From contig JAAEQC010000057.1 of assembly GCA_024231905.1 (NCBI GenBank), positions 1-64,000 of the forward strand: DNA of 64,000 nt. Direction: 5' to 3'. The notes under the pieces are model-generated. The model searched no databases. It saw only the letters and a program-made list of their open reading frames with translations, and had not been told where the DNA came from. Shown here one piece after another: positions 40,205 to 48,907 of this stretch (positions are counted from its first letter, which is position 1; every line of letters begins with the position of its first letter). Source of the stretch: a bacterium. Its GTDB lineage: Bacteria > Krumholzibacteriota > Krumholzibacteriia > LZORAL124-64-63. The position numbers and the translations under genes were made by a program.

Positions 40205-42217
40205 ATGCCTCGTTTCTCCATCGTCCTCGCGTGCCTGCTGCTTCCTGTCGCCGCCGGCGCAGCCTTGCCGGTCATCGGCCACGACGCCCGGGTGGTGCTG
40301 GACGCGTCCGCCCACACGGTCGAGGTGGTCGACCAGGTCACCCTGCCGGAGGGCCTGACGGTCATCAACGTGGGCCCGGACCTGGAGATCGTGGCACCGG
40401 CAGCCCCGGTGCGCCGGATGGAGGACGGCGACCACGCCTGGCAGGAGATCGATCTGGCCGCGGCGGGCTTCACCGCCGGCGAAACCGTCACCTTCGAGCT
40501 GCGGGGCGTCTTTCATCAGCCCACCGGCGGAGTGAGCTTCTCCCGGGAGAACGTGGGCGGCGAGATCACCGCCACCATCGGCGACGAGGGCGTGTACCTG
40601 TCCGTCGGCGCGGGCTGGCTGCCCTGGCACGACGCCTTCATGGCCGTCCACCGGCTGGAGGTCCATGCGCCCGAGGGCTTCGTCTCGGTCACGCAGGGCC
40701 GGCCCGAGCCGGGACCCGCGCCCCACGTCACCACCTGGATCGCCGAGCATCCCAGCGACGGCCTGAACCTCGTCGCGAATCGCTTCGTGGTCCACGCGGA
40801 GGAGGTGCGGCCCGGGGTTACGTCCATGACCTTCCTGCTGGAGGACGACGCGCGGCTGCGTGGCACGTACCTGGAGCGCACCAAGGCCTACGTGACCATG
40901 TACGAGGAGATGATCGGGCCCTACCCCTACGCCAAGTTCGCCACGGTGGAGAACTGGTTCCCCACGGGCTACGGCATGCCGTCCTACACCCTGCTGGGCG
41001 GCCAGGTGCTGCGGCTGCCGTTCATCCCCTACACGAGCTTCGGCCACGAGATCGCCCACAACTGGTGGGGTAACTCGGTCTTCGTGGACGTATCCCGCGG
41101 CAACTGGTGCGAGGGACTGACCGTGTGGTGCGCCGACTACCACTACAAGGAACTGGAGTCGCCCACGGCGGCCCGGGAGTACCGGCGCAACCTGCTCAAG
41201 GACTACCACGCCTACGTGTCCGACCCGGCCGCCGACTTCCCCCTGCGCGCCTTCGAGAGCCGGCACAGCGGCGCCACCCGCGCCGTGGGCTACGGCAAGA
41301 GCATGATGGTCTTCCACATGCTCGATCGGCGGCTGGGGCGCGAGAACTTCCTGGCGGGATTGCGCCGGGTGGCGGCCGATTTCCGTTTCGACCGGGCGAG
41401 CTGGGACGATTTCCTGGCCGCCTTCGCCCGGTCCGGTGACGATTCCCTCGAAGGTTTCGCCGCCCAGTGGCTCGACCGGGCCGGAGCCCCCGAGCTCGCC
41501 CTGGATCAGGTGAAATTCGAGGAGGACAAAGTTCGCTTTGTCCTGCGTCAGGACGGCCCCGTCTTCGATCTGCAGGTGCCCGTGCGCGTGACGGACGCCG
41601 CCGGCGAGCGCGTCCACCTGGTGGAATCGACCTCCGCCGAGCAGCACTACGTCCTGTCCGGCCAGGGCCCCCGGCGCCTGGCGGTGGATCCCGATTTCCA
41701 TATTTTTCGACGTCTGGACCCGGCTGAGGTGGAGCCCACCCTGAGCCAGGTGCTGGCGGCGGAGGCGCCACGGATCGTCTGCACCGAGGCGGACCGGGCC
41801 CCCGGCGAGGCCTTCGGCGCCGCCTGGACCGACGACGGTGACTTCACCATGGCCACCGATGCAGCTGCGACGGCCCCGGCCACGGCCAGCCTGGTCCTCA
41901 ACCCCGGCCGGGACGCCCTGGAGGCCCGGCGCCGTCCGGAAGTGACTGTGGCGGGCCGGACCCTGGTCCTGGAGGGCAAACGCTACGACCTGGCGAGCTG
42001 GGATCTGGTGTACGCCGTGGCCAACCCAGCCGACGCGACGATCACGGATCTGGTGGTGGTCACCGCCGCCCCGGACCGCTTGGCCGGGCTGGCGCGACGC
42101 CTGGGCCACTACGGCAAGTACAGCTGGCTGCTGCTGCCCACGGGGCAGGGGCGTGTCCTGCGGGGCAACTGGTCGCCCGAGGAGTCGCCCCTGGTGGCGG
42201 CGAAAGCGTCCCGCTGA
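40205..42217 (+). CDS. Secreted M1 family aminopeptidase-like protein
   Basis: 670 residues. ATG at 40205 follows AGGAG. Signal peptide FSIVLACLLLPVAAGAALP. The gluzincin site is GHEIAHNWWGN (His281, Glu282, His285) with Glu303 in NWCEGLTVW as third ligand; the spacing is one residue shorter than in classical M1 enzymes but matches this WWGN/NWCEG subgroup. ENWFPTGYGMPSYTLLGGQV occupies the position of the GxMEN region. It probably trims peptides in the periplasm. It precedes a repeat lipoprotein and PepD on the same strand. Confidence 0.87.
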   Translation: MPRFSIVLACLLLPVAAGAALPVIGHDARVVLDASAHTVEVVDQVTLPEGLTVINVGPDLEIVAPAAPVRRMEDGDHAWQEIDLAAAGFTAGETVTFELRGVFHQPTGGVSFSRENVGGEITATIGDEGVYLSVGAGWLPWHDAFMAVHRLEVHAPEGFVSVTQGRPEPGPAPHVTTWIAEHPSDGLNLVANRFVVHAEEVRPGVTSMTFLLEDDARLRGTYLERTKAYVTMYEEMIGPYPYAKFATVENWFPTGYGMPSYTLLGGQVLRLPFIPYTSFGHEIAHNWWGNSVFVDVSRGNWCEGLTVWCADYHYKELESPTAAREYRRNLLKDYHAYVSDPAADFPLRAFESRHSGATRAVGYGKSMMVFHMLDRRLGRENFLAGLRRVAADFRFDRASWDDFLAAFARSGDDSLEGFAAQWLDRAGAPELALDQVKFEEDKVRFVLRQDGPVFDLQVPVRVTDAAGERVHLVESTSAEQHYVLSGQGPRRLAVDPDFHIFRRLDPAEVEPTLSQVLAAEAPRIVCTEADRAPGEAFGAAWTDDGDFTMATDAAATAPATASLVLNPGRDALEARRRPEVTVAGRTLVLEGKRYDLASWDLVYAVANPADATITDLVVVTAAPDRLAGLARRLGHYGKYSWLLLPTGQGRVLRGNWSPEESPLVAAKASR

Positions 42218-42238
42218 CACGGGCGCAGTGAGGTTATC

Positions 42239-42268
42239 TTCCATGGAGCGGCGAGGTTGTGCTACAAT
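42239..42268 (+). promoter_or_regulatory. Candidate extended -10 promoter for the repeat lipoprotein gene
   Basis: TGCTACAAT (42260-42268) is an extended -10 element. TTCCAT (42239-42244) lies 18 bases upstream of TACAAT as a weak -35. It falls in the 153-base gap after the M1 peptidase gene and would give a leader of about 95 bases. Confidence 0.4.
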
Positions 42269-42282
42269 GCCCCTCCGTACGA

Positions 42283-42340
42283 TACGGGGTCTCGATGTGG
42301 AGAAGGGGCCCCGTACGCGCCGCCGGACCGAGGGTCCGGC
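42283..42340 (+). promoter_or_regulatory. Two-hairpin leader of the repeat lipoprotein gene
   Basis: TACGGGG (42283-42289) can pair with CCCCGTA (42309-42315). GCCGGACC (42322-42329) pairs perfectly with GGTCCGGC (42333-42340) around a GAG loop. Both lie between the candidate promoter and the ATG at 42371, so the leader RNA is probably structured. No known riboswitch class is recognised. Confidence 0.4.
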
Positions 42341-42370
42341 ACGAGGTATTGGTCGTTGCTGGTTGATCCG

Positions 42371-44161
42371 ATGAACCACACGAACACGCATCCTGCCCGA
42401 CGCCGGTTCCGCTCTCGCCTGCTGGCGGCGGTCCTGCTCATGTGGGGTCTGTCTGTCGTGCTCGGTGGGTGCGGCGGCGACGATTCCACGCGGCCCGGCC
42501 GCGACCCGGCCTGGACCACCCTGGCCGAACCCGCCTACACCTACCGCGCCGTGTGGGGCGAATCCGCCACCCGCTTCTTCGCTGTCACCGAACACGGTAT
42601 CGTCCGCCGCTACTGGGACGGCGAGTGGACCTCCTGGCAGTTCGACTACGCCCGCAACCTGCGCGGCATCTGGGGCTCCTCCAGCGAGGACGTATGGGTC
42701 GTCGGCGAGGACGGCGCCTGCCACCACTTCGACGGCGAGACCTGGCAGTCCCGGTGGACGGGAATCTTCGGCGACCTGCTGGCCGTCTGGGGCTCGAATC
42801 CCTCCAGCGTCTACGCCGTGGGCGAGGACGGGGCCATGGCGCGTTTCAACGGCACCGCCTGGACGGTCCTGGACAGCGGCACCGAGGAGACCCTGTACAG
42901 TGTGTGGGGCGCCCGCTACGACCGCATCTGGGCCGTGGGCCGCCTCGGCACGGTCATCCACTGGGACGGCGACACCTGGAGCGATCAGTCCGGCGCCACG
43001 GGCAACGCTCTGGACTGCGTGTGGGGCCGGGGCGAGACCGAGGTCTACGCCGTCGGTTCCGTGGGCACGATCCTGCGCTGGGACGGTTCGGTCTGGCAGG
43101 TGGAAACGTCGGATACCAATGCCCGCCTGTGGTCCGTGCGCGCTCTGCCCGGCTTCGAGCCGGTGGCCGTGGGTAAGGACGGCACCTACCTGGTGCGCGA
43201 CGACGGCGTCTGGACCGCCCAGATCGTGGCCGAGGGCAGTTACCTCTACGACATGTGGGACGACGGCGACAGCGCACTCATCGTCGTGGGCTACAACGGC
43301 TTGGTCATGCGCCTGACCAACCCGGCCTGGCAAACCCTCGAGCGAGGCGCCACCCACTGGTTGCAGGACGTCTGGACCGCCGACTGCGGCCGCATCGTGG
43401 CCGTGGGCAAGCAGGGCGCCATCCTCATTTCCGAGGGCGGCGGCTGGTTGAACATCGCGCCCCCGCTGGCGGATGTGGACTACACGGGTGTCTGGGGCGC
43501 CCACGCCGACGATTTCTTCGCGGTGGGCAACGACGGGGTCATCGTGCGCTACCAGGCGGGCCGGACCTGGTCCGTGTGGCGCATGCAGTCGGAGGTGAAC
43601 CTGGAGGCCATCTGGGGGGTGGACGAGACCAATGTCTTCGCCGTCGGCGCCGAAGGCACGGTCGTGCATTTCGACGGCGAGCGCTGGGAGACCATGGACA
43701 CCAACACGGAATTCGCCCTGGCCGACGTCCACGGACGCAACGCCCAGGACGTTTGCGCCGTAGGACTGGGCGGGACGATCCTCCATTTCGACGGCATCGT
43801 CTGGCGCGTACTTGACAGCGGCACCGAAGAGGCGCTGTATGGCGTCTGGTGCATGGAGGACGGCGAGTCCGTGGTGGTCGGCACCGGCGGTATCGCCCTG
43901 CACAACCAGGGGGCGCCGGGGGCCGGTTCGGCCTGGGAGCGGCGCATCAGCGACACCCTCGACACACTCTATGCCACGACGGGCAGGGGCGGCACGGTGT
44001 GGGCCGGCGGCGCGGACGGATCCATCGTCCGCTACCAGGCGGGCGACTGGGGGAGCGTCGTTTCGGGAGACTACAACGGCGTCATGGGCCTGTCGCTGGA
44101 TCCCTGCGGCGACCTGCACGCGGTGGGGTTCTGGGGTGTAATCCTGCGCTACGGCGACTGA
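42371..44161 (+). CDS. Lipoprotein of about 14 beta-propeller-type repeats
   Basis: 596 residues. The signal ends in lipobox VVLGGCGG. The mature part is built from about 14 repeats of roughly 40 residues, each of the form xVWGxxxxxVYAVGExGxIxHxDGxxW (for example RGIWGSSSEDVWVVGEDGA, LAVWGSNPSSVYAVGEDGA, TGVWGAHADDFFAVGNDGV, EAIWGVDETNVFAVGAEGT). Fourteen such blades suit two seven-bladed propellers. Function is unknown; a cell-surface binding role is likely. It lies between two peptidase genes, ending 37 bases before pepD. Confidence 0.8.
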   Translation: MNHTNTHPARRRFRSRLLAAVLLMWGLSVVLGGCGGDDSTRPGRDPAWTTLAEPAYTYRAVWGESATRFFAVTEHGIVRRYWDGEWTSWQFDYARNLRGIWGSSSEDVWVVGEDGACHHFDGETWQSRWTGIFGDLLAVWGSNPSSVYAVGEDGAMARFNGTAWTVLDSGTEETLYSVWGARYDRIWAVGRLGTVIHWDGDTWSDQSGATGNALDCVWGRGETEVYAVGSVGTILRWDGSVWQVETSDTNARLWSVRALPGFEPVAVGKDGTYLVRDDGVWTAQIVAEGSYLYDMWDDGDSALIVVGYNGLVMRLTNPAWQTLERGATHWLQDVWTADCGRIVAVGKQGAILISEGGGWLNIAPPLADVDYTGVWGAHADDFFAVGNDGVIVRYQAGRTWSVWRMQSEVNLEAIWGVDETNVFAVGAEGTVVHFDGERWETMDTNTEFALADVHGRNAQDVCAVGLGGTILHFDGIVWRVLDSGTEEALYGVWCMEDGESVVVGTGGIALHNQGAPGAGSAWERRISDTLDTLYATTGRGGTVWAGGADGSIVRYQAGDWGSVVSGDYNGVMGLSLDPCGDLHAVGFWGVILRYGD

Positions 44162-44198
44162 ATCTCTTCAATTCTGCGACAACTGACGAGGAGTGACC

Positions 44199-45653
44199 AT
44201 GGGTAAGCTTGACCGTTTGCAGCCTGCTGCCGTCTGGAAGGTTTTCGAGGCCATGAACGGGGTCCCCCGGGGTTCGGGGAACGAGACCGGCGTCATAGAC
44301 CTGCTCAAGGCATGGGCCGACGAACGGAACCTTCCCTGGCGCGACGACGCCGTGGGCAACCTGCTGGTCTCCATCCCGGCCAAGCCCGGCCACGAGAAGG
44401 CCAAGCCCGTGCTGATCCAGGGGCACGTGGACATGGTGTGCGAGAAGAATTCCGCCACCAAGCACGACTTCGAAAACGATCCCATCAGGATGCTCGTCAA
44501 CGGGGACTGGGTCACCGCCGACGGCACGACGCTGGGCGCCGACAACGCCATCGGCTGCGCCATGGGCCTGGCCCTGGCCGACAGCAAGAATGTGGCCCAC
44601 GGCCCGGTGGAAGTGCTGCTGACGGTGGACGAGGAACGGGGCTTGACCGGCGCTGCGGGCGTCGAGGCCGGCTTCTTCAAGGCCCGGACCATGATCAATC
44701 TGGATTCGGAGCAGGACGACGCGGTCTTCGTGGGCTGCGCCGGGGGCCGCGACACGGTCTTCACGGTGCAGAACCGGGGTACCCGCGCGCCCAAGGATTC
44801 GGTGGGCCGCAAGGTCGTCATCGGCGGCCTGCTGGGCGGCCACTCGGGCCTGGACATCCACAAGAACCGCGGCAACGCCATCAAGATCCTCACCCGCGCC
44901 CTGCTGGCGGCGGGCCGGGAGATGGAAGTCCGCATCGTCACCATCGACGGCGGCTCCATGCGCAACGCCATTCCCCGTGAGTCCGAGGCCCGGGTCGTGG
45001 TGCCCAAGGCCCAGGCGCGCCGCTTCAAGCAGATCGTCGACGCCTGCTGCCGGAGCATCGGCGGCGAGGAACTGGCGGGCATCGACGACGGCTTCACCTG
45101 GAAGGTGTCGGCGGTGCAGGCGCCCCGCTGCCTGAGCCTGGACGGCAGCAAGCGGACCCTGGGTCTGCTGGCGGCCATCCCCAACGGCGTGACGGCCATG
45201 AGCACGGACATCGCCGGTCTCGTGGAATCGAGTACGAACCTGGGCGTGGTCAAGACCACCGGCGGCAAGGTGCGTGCCGTGTGCTGCAGCCGGTCGTCCC
45301 TCATGTCCGCCCTGGATTCCCTGGTGGTGCAGCACGCCCAGATCGGCGCCCTGGCCGGGGTCAAGGTGGAGCAGCCGGAAGGATATCCGGGCTGGAAACC
45401 CAACATGAAGTCCCGCGTGCTGGGCGTGGTCACCAAGCGCTACACGAAGATCTTCGGTGCCGAGCCCCTGCTCCTGGCCATCCACGCCGGACTGGAGTGC
45501 GGCTTGCTGACGGAGAAGTATCCGGACCTGGACATCGTCTCCTTCGGACCGAACATCACCGGCGCCCATTCGCCCGACGAGCAGGTCCAGATCAGCTCTG
45601 TGCAGAAGATCTGGAAGCTCTTCACGGCGACCATGGAGGAATTGGCCGGCTGA
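44199..45653 (+). CDS. pepD: Aminoacyl-histidine dipeptidase (PepD)
   Basis: 484 residues of the M20 zinc peptidase family, PepD branch. Metal and catalytic motifs: LIQGHVDMVCEKN, GTTLGADNAIGCAMGLAL, LLTVDEERGLTGA, INLDSEQDD, and GLLGGHSGLDIHKNRGNAI. The C-terminal TGAHSPDEQVQIS supplies the last ligand. It cleaves Xaa-His and other dipeptides in the cytoplasm. ATG at 44199 is preceded by GAGGAGTGACC; the in-frame GTG six bases earlier lies within that ribosome site. An intrinsic terminator follows. Confidence 0.94.
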   Translation: MGKLDRLQPAAVWKVFEAMNGVPRGSGNETGVIDLLKAWADERNLPWRDDAVGNLLVSIPAKPGHEKAKPVLIQGHVDMVCEKNSATKHDFENDPIRMLVNGDWVTADGTTLGADNAIGCAMGLALADSKNVAHGPVEVLLTVDEERGLTGAAGVEAGFFKARTMINLDSEQDDAVFVGCAGGRDTVFTVQNRGTRAPKDSVGRKVVIGGLLGGHSGLDIHKNRGNAIKILTRALLAAGREMEVRIVTIDGGSMRNAIPRESEARVVVPKAQARRFKQIVDACCRSIGGEELAGIDDGFTWKVSAVQAPRCLSLDGSKRTLGLLAAIPNGVTAMSTDIAGLVESSTNLGVVKTTGGKVRAVCCSRSSLMSALDSLVVQHAQIGALAGVKVEQPEGYPGWKPNMKSRVLGVVTKRYTKIFGAEPLLLAIHAGLECGLLTEKYPDLDIVSFGPNITGAHSPDEQVQISSVQKIWKLFTATMEELAG

Positions 45654-45688
45654 CCCCGGATGGGGAACATATAATGATTGCATAAGAT

Positions 45689-45724
45689 ACGGCAGCCGGG
45701 CAGCGATCCCGGCCGCCGTTTTCT
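45689..45724 (+). terminator. Intrinsic terminator after pepD
   Basis: ACGGCAGCCGGG (45689-45700), a 7-base loop, and CCCGGCCGCCGT (45708-45719) form a stable stem with one mismatch, followed by TTTTCTG. It lies 36 bases after the pepD stop. Confidence 0.8.
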
Positions 45725-46134
45725 GTTGTGGATCCGGCTTTTCCCAAAGTTATCCCCAATTCGATCCTGGGCCGCCGCGGATAATTCAGGACCTTCGAGG
45801 CCCGGTAACTCGGTTGCGGTCAATCTTTAGCCGGTATGTAACGATACTGCAAGCGATCCAGGAATCTAGACGTCCTTCCGTTATCCCCCGTTTGGACTCA
45901 GGGGCCCGGAGCCGCCGAAAAACCGGGTTCACGGAGCCGGGTTTCGGGGAGACAAGTCCCGGGTTTCTCCGGTTTTCGGGCTGCGGGTGCTTGCCTCGGA
46001 CCATTGCCTGCGCCATCATTCGGGAACACGGTTCGGCACCCGTCCCGCGGGATGTCCGGACGATTTGTTCGCGGCCGGTGCGGCACCCGCGGGGTGGGCC
46101 CGGCCGCCGGTTCCCACGGCGGAGAGGCACGCTC
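45725..46134 (+). other. 410-base non-coding region upstream of citDE with nested inverted repeats
   Basis: No convincing gene: the frame open across it gives an Arg/Pro/Gly-rich peptide unlike protein. CCGAAAAACCGG (45915-45926) pairs with CCGGTTTTCGG (45969-45979), with one bulged A. Inside, CGGGGA (45945-45950) can pair with TCCCG (45957-45961). This could be a structured leader or attenuator for citDE. Sequence near 45811-45845 is AT-richer and may contain the promoter, but I could not settle on one. Confidence 0.45.
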
Positions 46135-47358
46135 ATGGCGCAGAGGGGCGAGGCGGGTCAGCGCGGACCCAAGGTGCGGTCCGACTGCTGGATCCAGGTG
46201 GAGTTGCAGGAAACGGGCGGCATCGACGTCGCTTTGACGAGCAAGGTGGCCGGCATGTTCGGCGAGCGCATCGTCGAGCAGATGATCGAGGGCTGTGCGG
46301 TGCTGGGCGTGGACAATGCCCGCGTCACCGTCGAGGACCAGGGCGCCTTGCCCTTCACCCTGGCCGCCCGGCTCGAATGCGCCGTGCGCCGCGCCGGCCA
46401 CGAGCCGGCCGCCGCGTACCTGCTGCCCATGAGCGGACACGCCACCTATCCCACCGACCCGGAGCGGTTGCGCCGCAGCCGCCTCTACCTGCCGGGCAAC
46501 GAACCCAAGTTCTATGTCAATGCCGGCCTGCACGAACCCGACGGCGTGATCCTCGACCTGGAGGACTCGGTGGCGCCGTCGGAGAAGGACGCCGCCCGCT
46601 GCCTGGTGCGGAACGCCCTGCGCGCGGTGGACTTCAAGGGCGCCGAACGCATGGTCCGCATCAACCAGGGCGAGCGCGGCCTGGCGGACCTGGACTGGAT
46701 CGTGCCCCACAACTGCCACGTGGTGCTCATTCCGAAGGTGGAGGACGCGGCGCAGATCGTAGCGGTCGCCGGACGTATCGACACCCTGCGGGCCGAGCAC
46801 GACGTGGAGCACGAGATCCTGATCCTGCCCATCATCGAGTCGGCCATGGGCGCCTGGCGCGCCTTCGACATCGCGGCGGCGGCGGAGCACGTGGTCGGCC
46901 TGGCCATCGGGCTCGAGGACTACACCGCCGACATCGGCGTTCAGCGCACGCTGGAGGGAACCGAGAGCTTCTGGGCCCGAGCCCAGGTCATCAACGGTGC
47001 CAAAGCCGCGGGCGTGCAGCCCTTCGATACGGTCTTCAGCGACGTGTCGGACATGGAGGGCCTGACCGCCAGTTGCCAGGAGGCCAAGCGCCTGGGCTTC
47101 GTGGGCAAGGGTTGTATCCATCCGCGCCAGATCGCGGTGGTGCACCAGGCCATGGCTCCGGACGAGGCGGAGATCACGAAGGCCCAACGCATCGTCCTGG
47201 CCTTCGAGGAGGCCGAGGGCAAGGGCCTGGGCGTGGTCAGCCTGGGTTCCAAGATGATCGACGCCCCGGTGGTGAAGCGGGCACTGGCCACAGTGGAGAC
47301 AGCGCTGACGGTGGGGTTGCTGGACGTCGATTGGCGCGAGGGTGGTGCGGAGGGCTGA
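46135..47358 (+). CDS. citDE: Fused citrate lyase acyl carrier protein (gamma) and beta subunit
   Basis: 407 residues. Residues about 13-95 match CitD, the citrate lyase acyl carrier protein: VRSDCWIQVELQETGGIDVA, LGVDNARVTVEDQGALPFTL, AARLECAVRRA. A Ser near residue 16 is the candidate attachment site of the phosphoribosyl-dephospho-CoA group. Residues about 105-400 match CitE: RRSRLYLPGNEPKFYVNAGL, DGVILDLEDSVAPSEKDAAR, MVRINQGERGL, ILILPIIESAMGAWRAFDIA, GLAIGLEDYTADIGVQRT, GKGCIHPRQIAVVHQA. CitE cleaves citryl-ACP to oxaloacetate and acetyl-ACP. These are normally separate genes. GGAGAGG precedes ATG 46135. Confidence 0.88.
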   Translation: MAQRGEAGQRGPKVRSDCWIQVELQETGGIDVALTSKVAGMFGERIVEQMIEGCAVLGVDNARVTVEDQGALPFTLAARLECAVRRAGHEPAAAYLLPMSGHATYPTDPERLRRSRLYLPGNEPKFYVNAGLHEPDGVILDLEDSVAPSEKDAARCLVRNALRAVDFKGAERMVRINQGERGLADLDWIVPHNCHVVLIPKVEDAAQIVAVAGRIDTLRAEHDVEHEILILPIIESAMGAWRAFDIAAAAEHVVGLAIGLEDYTADIGVQRTLEGTESFWARAQVINGAKAAGVQPFDTVFSDVSDMEGLTASCQEAKRLGFVGKGCIHPRQIAVVHQAMAPDEAEITKAQRIVLAFEEAEGKGLGVVSLGSKMIDAPVVKRALATVETALTVGLLDVDWREGGAEG

Positions 47359-47391
47359 GGTCGGTCGCGGTAGTAGGCCGGGTCGCCGGTC

Positions 47392-48042
47392 TCAATCGCC
47401 CGTGCCGTCCAGCAGGTACTCTGCGATCTCTTCCCACCGTTCGATCTTGGTGAACGGCACCCCTTCCTTCGCGAGCCGACGCCCCAGCCGGCTCGTGATG
47501 AAGCGCCGCTGCGGCGCCACCAGCAACGAGGCCTCCCGGTCGGTGTCGCTGTCTCCGGCGTAGGCCACCACAGCGTCGCGCGCCATGGCGTTCCTGACCA
47601 CTGCCGGCTTGTCGATGCCCGTCTGCGGATGATGGAACGGCCCGGCAGGATCCAGTTTCATCACCAGCCCGGTCTCCGGCGCGAACACCCCCGGGCTCGC
47701 GTGAATCGTCAACGACAATCCCATTTTCGCCAGCAACCGCCCGATGTACCACCGGCAGCCCGCCGACGCGACCACAACCTCCCACCCCGCGGCCTGAAGC
47801 CGCCGAACCGCGCCGGCTGTTTCCGGCGTCGGATCCAGAGCATCCACCAGGGCGTCTGCCTCCGCCTCGTCAGTCCGCAGCGACGCGAACACCCCCGCGA
47901 TCCCCTCGAAGTGCGTGCACTCCCCGGCTTGGAAGCGGCGCCAGGACTCGCGCGCGGCCCGCGGGTCGTGGCGTTCGATGATCAGGTCGAAGAAGTCGCG
48001 CCGGGTGAAAGTGCCGTCGAAGTCGGTGACGAGGATGGGCAT
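47392..48042 (-). CDS. HAD-IB phosphatase, MtnX/SerB-like
   Basis: 216 residues. The HAD nucleophile motif is VTDFDGTFTRRDFFDLI. Motif II lies in VVVASAGCRWYIGRLL. Motif III/IV are LDPAGPFHHPQTGIDKPAVV and VVAYAGDSDTDREASLL. The cap and length suit the MtnX / phosphoserine-phosphatase-like group, but there is no methionine-salvage gene nearby, so the substrate is open. The ATG at 48042 lies where homology begins. Convergent with citDE, divergent from the sigma factor gene. Confidence 0.82.
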   Translation of the reverse strand: MPILVTDFDGTFTRRDFFDLIIERHDPRAARESWRRFQAGECTHFEGIAGVFASLRTDEAEADALVDALDPTPETAGAVRRLQAAGWEVVVASAGCRWYIGRLLAKMGLSLTIHASPGVFAPETGLVMKLDPAGPFHHPQTGIDKPAVVRNAMARDAVVAYAGDSDTDREASLLVAPQRRFITSRLGRRLAKEGVPFTKIERWEEIAEYLLDGTGD

Positions 48043-48220
48043 GGAGGACGTCTCTCGTTCTTGTGGGCCGCGGTTGCCGTCCTGGATCCTCGTCAGCATA
48101 CCGGATAGGCGGCCCGTTCGCCCGGTCGAGATTCTACGAACAGGACCTCTCGTATTCGGCGACACGCCTCGGCTTCCCGTCCGGGCATCACCCTGTGCGA
48201 CCGCGGCGCGGCTGCGCAAC

Positions 48221-48250
48221 TTGACGACCGGGCCTCCATACCGATATACA
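48221..48250 (+). promoter_or_regulatory. Candidate promoter of the sigma/CHAT locus
   Basis: TTGACG (48221-48226) and TATACA (48245-48250) are separated by 18 bases, about 60 bases upstream of the sigma factor ATG. The elements look like housekeeping sigma-70 sites rather than an ECF autoregulated promoter, implying basal expression of the regulator. Confidence 0.45.
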
Positions 48251-48310
48251 TGTCCATAAAGGTCCTTATTTCCATTCCCATGTGATAGGGGCGCTGCGAG
48301 AGGGTTATTT

Positions 48311-48907
48311 ATGGGCGAGAGTGGAGCGTCGGACAGCGGCCGGGACCTCGCGGATCTGCGAGCCGCGCAACACGACCCCACCGAACACGGACGGCGGCAG
48401 GCAGCATCGCGCCTACTGTCCCGTTACCGCAACCGGATCTACCTCTGGTGTTTCCGGTATCTCGGTGAGCCCGAAACGGCCCAGGAGTTGACCCAGGAAA
48501 CCATGCTGCGCGCCTACGGTGGTCTGCCCCGTTTGGCGGCCGACACACGCTTCGACACCTGGCTGTTCATCGTGGCCAGGAATGTCTGTTTCAACCATTT
48601 GCGACGGCCCCGCCTGTTGGCGGACGATAGTATCGACCCGGATTCGTTGCTGGACGGGGATGTCTGGCCCGACCGGATGCTCGAGCACAAGCAGGACGAG
48701 GCGGCGCTCCTGCAGCTGATGGCCGATTGTCTCGAACCACTGGAACGCAAAGCCCTCGCCCTGCGCTGCTTCGAGTGCCTGCCGGTCGATACGATCACGC
48801 AGGAACTCGACCTGACCATGGTTTCCGGCGCTCGTGCTCTGCTCCAGCGGGCCCGGCGCAAGCTTCGGTCGGCCTTGGCTGACCGCGAGGAGGGGACGGG
48901 ATCATGA
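48311..48907 (+). CDS. ECF RNA polymerase sigma factor
   Basis: 198 residues. Region 2 spans about residues 33-100 (LLSRYRNRIYLWCFRYLGEP, TAQELTQETMLRAYGGLPRL, RFDTWLFIVARNVCFNHLRR). Region 4 spans about 133-190 (CLEPLERKALALRCFECLPV, DTITQELDLTMVSGARALLQ, RARRKL). It directs RNA polymerase to envelope-response promoters when released by its anti-sigma. GAGAGGG precedes the ATG by six bases. It overlaps the anti-sigma-like gene as ATGA. Confidence 0.9.
   Translation: MGESGASDSGRDLADLRAAQHDPTEHGRRQAASRLLSRYRNRIYLWCFRYLGEPETAQELTQETMLRAYGGLPRLAADTRFDTWLFIVARNVCFNHLRRPRLLADDSIDPDSLLDGDVWPDRMLEHKQDEAALLQLMADCLEPLERKALALRCFECLPVDTITQELDLTMVSGARALLQRARRKLRSALADREEGTGS

Noticed and set aside
40193..44119. 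1308-codon minus-strand open frame
   Set aside because: It spans the reverse of two well-supported genes (M1 peptidase and repeat lipoprotein). The translation is His/Gly/Val-rich with no recognisable motif, an effect of GC3 bias.
45814..46134. N-terminal extension of citDE
   Set aside because: Residues are Arg/Pro/Gly-rich without homology to CitD, and the ATG at 46135 has a ribosome site.
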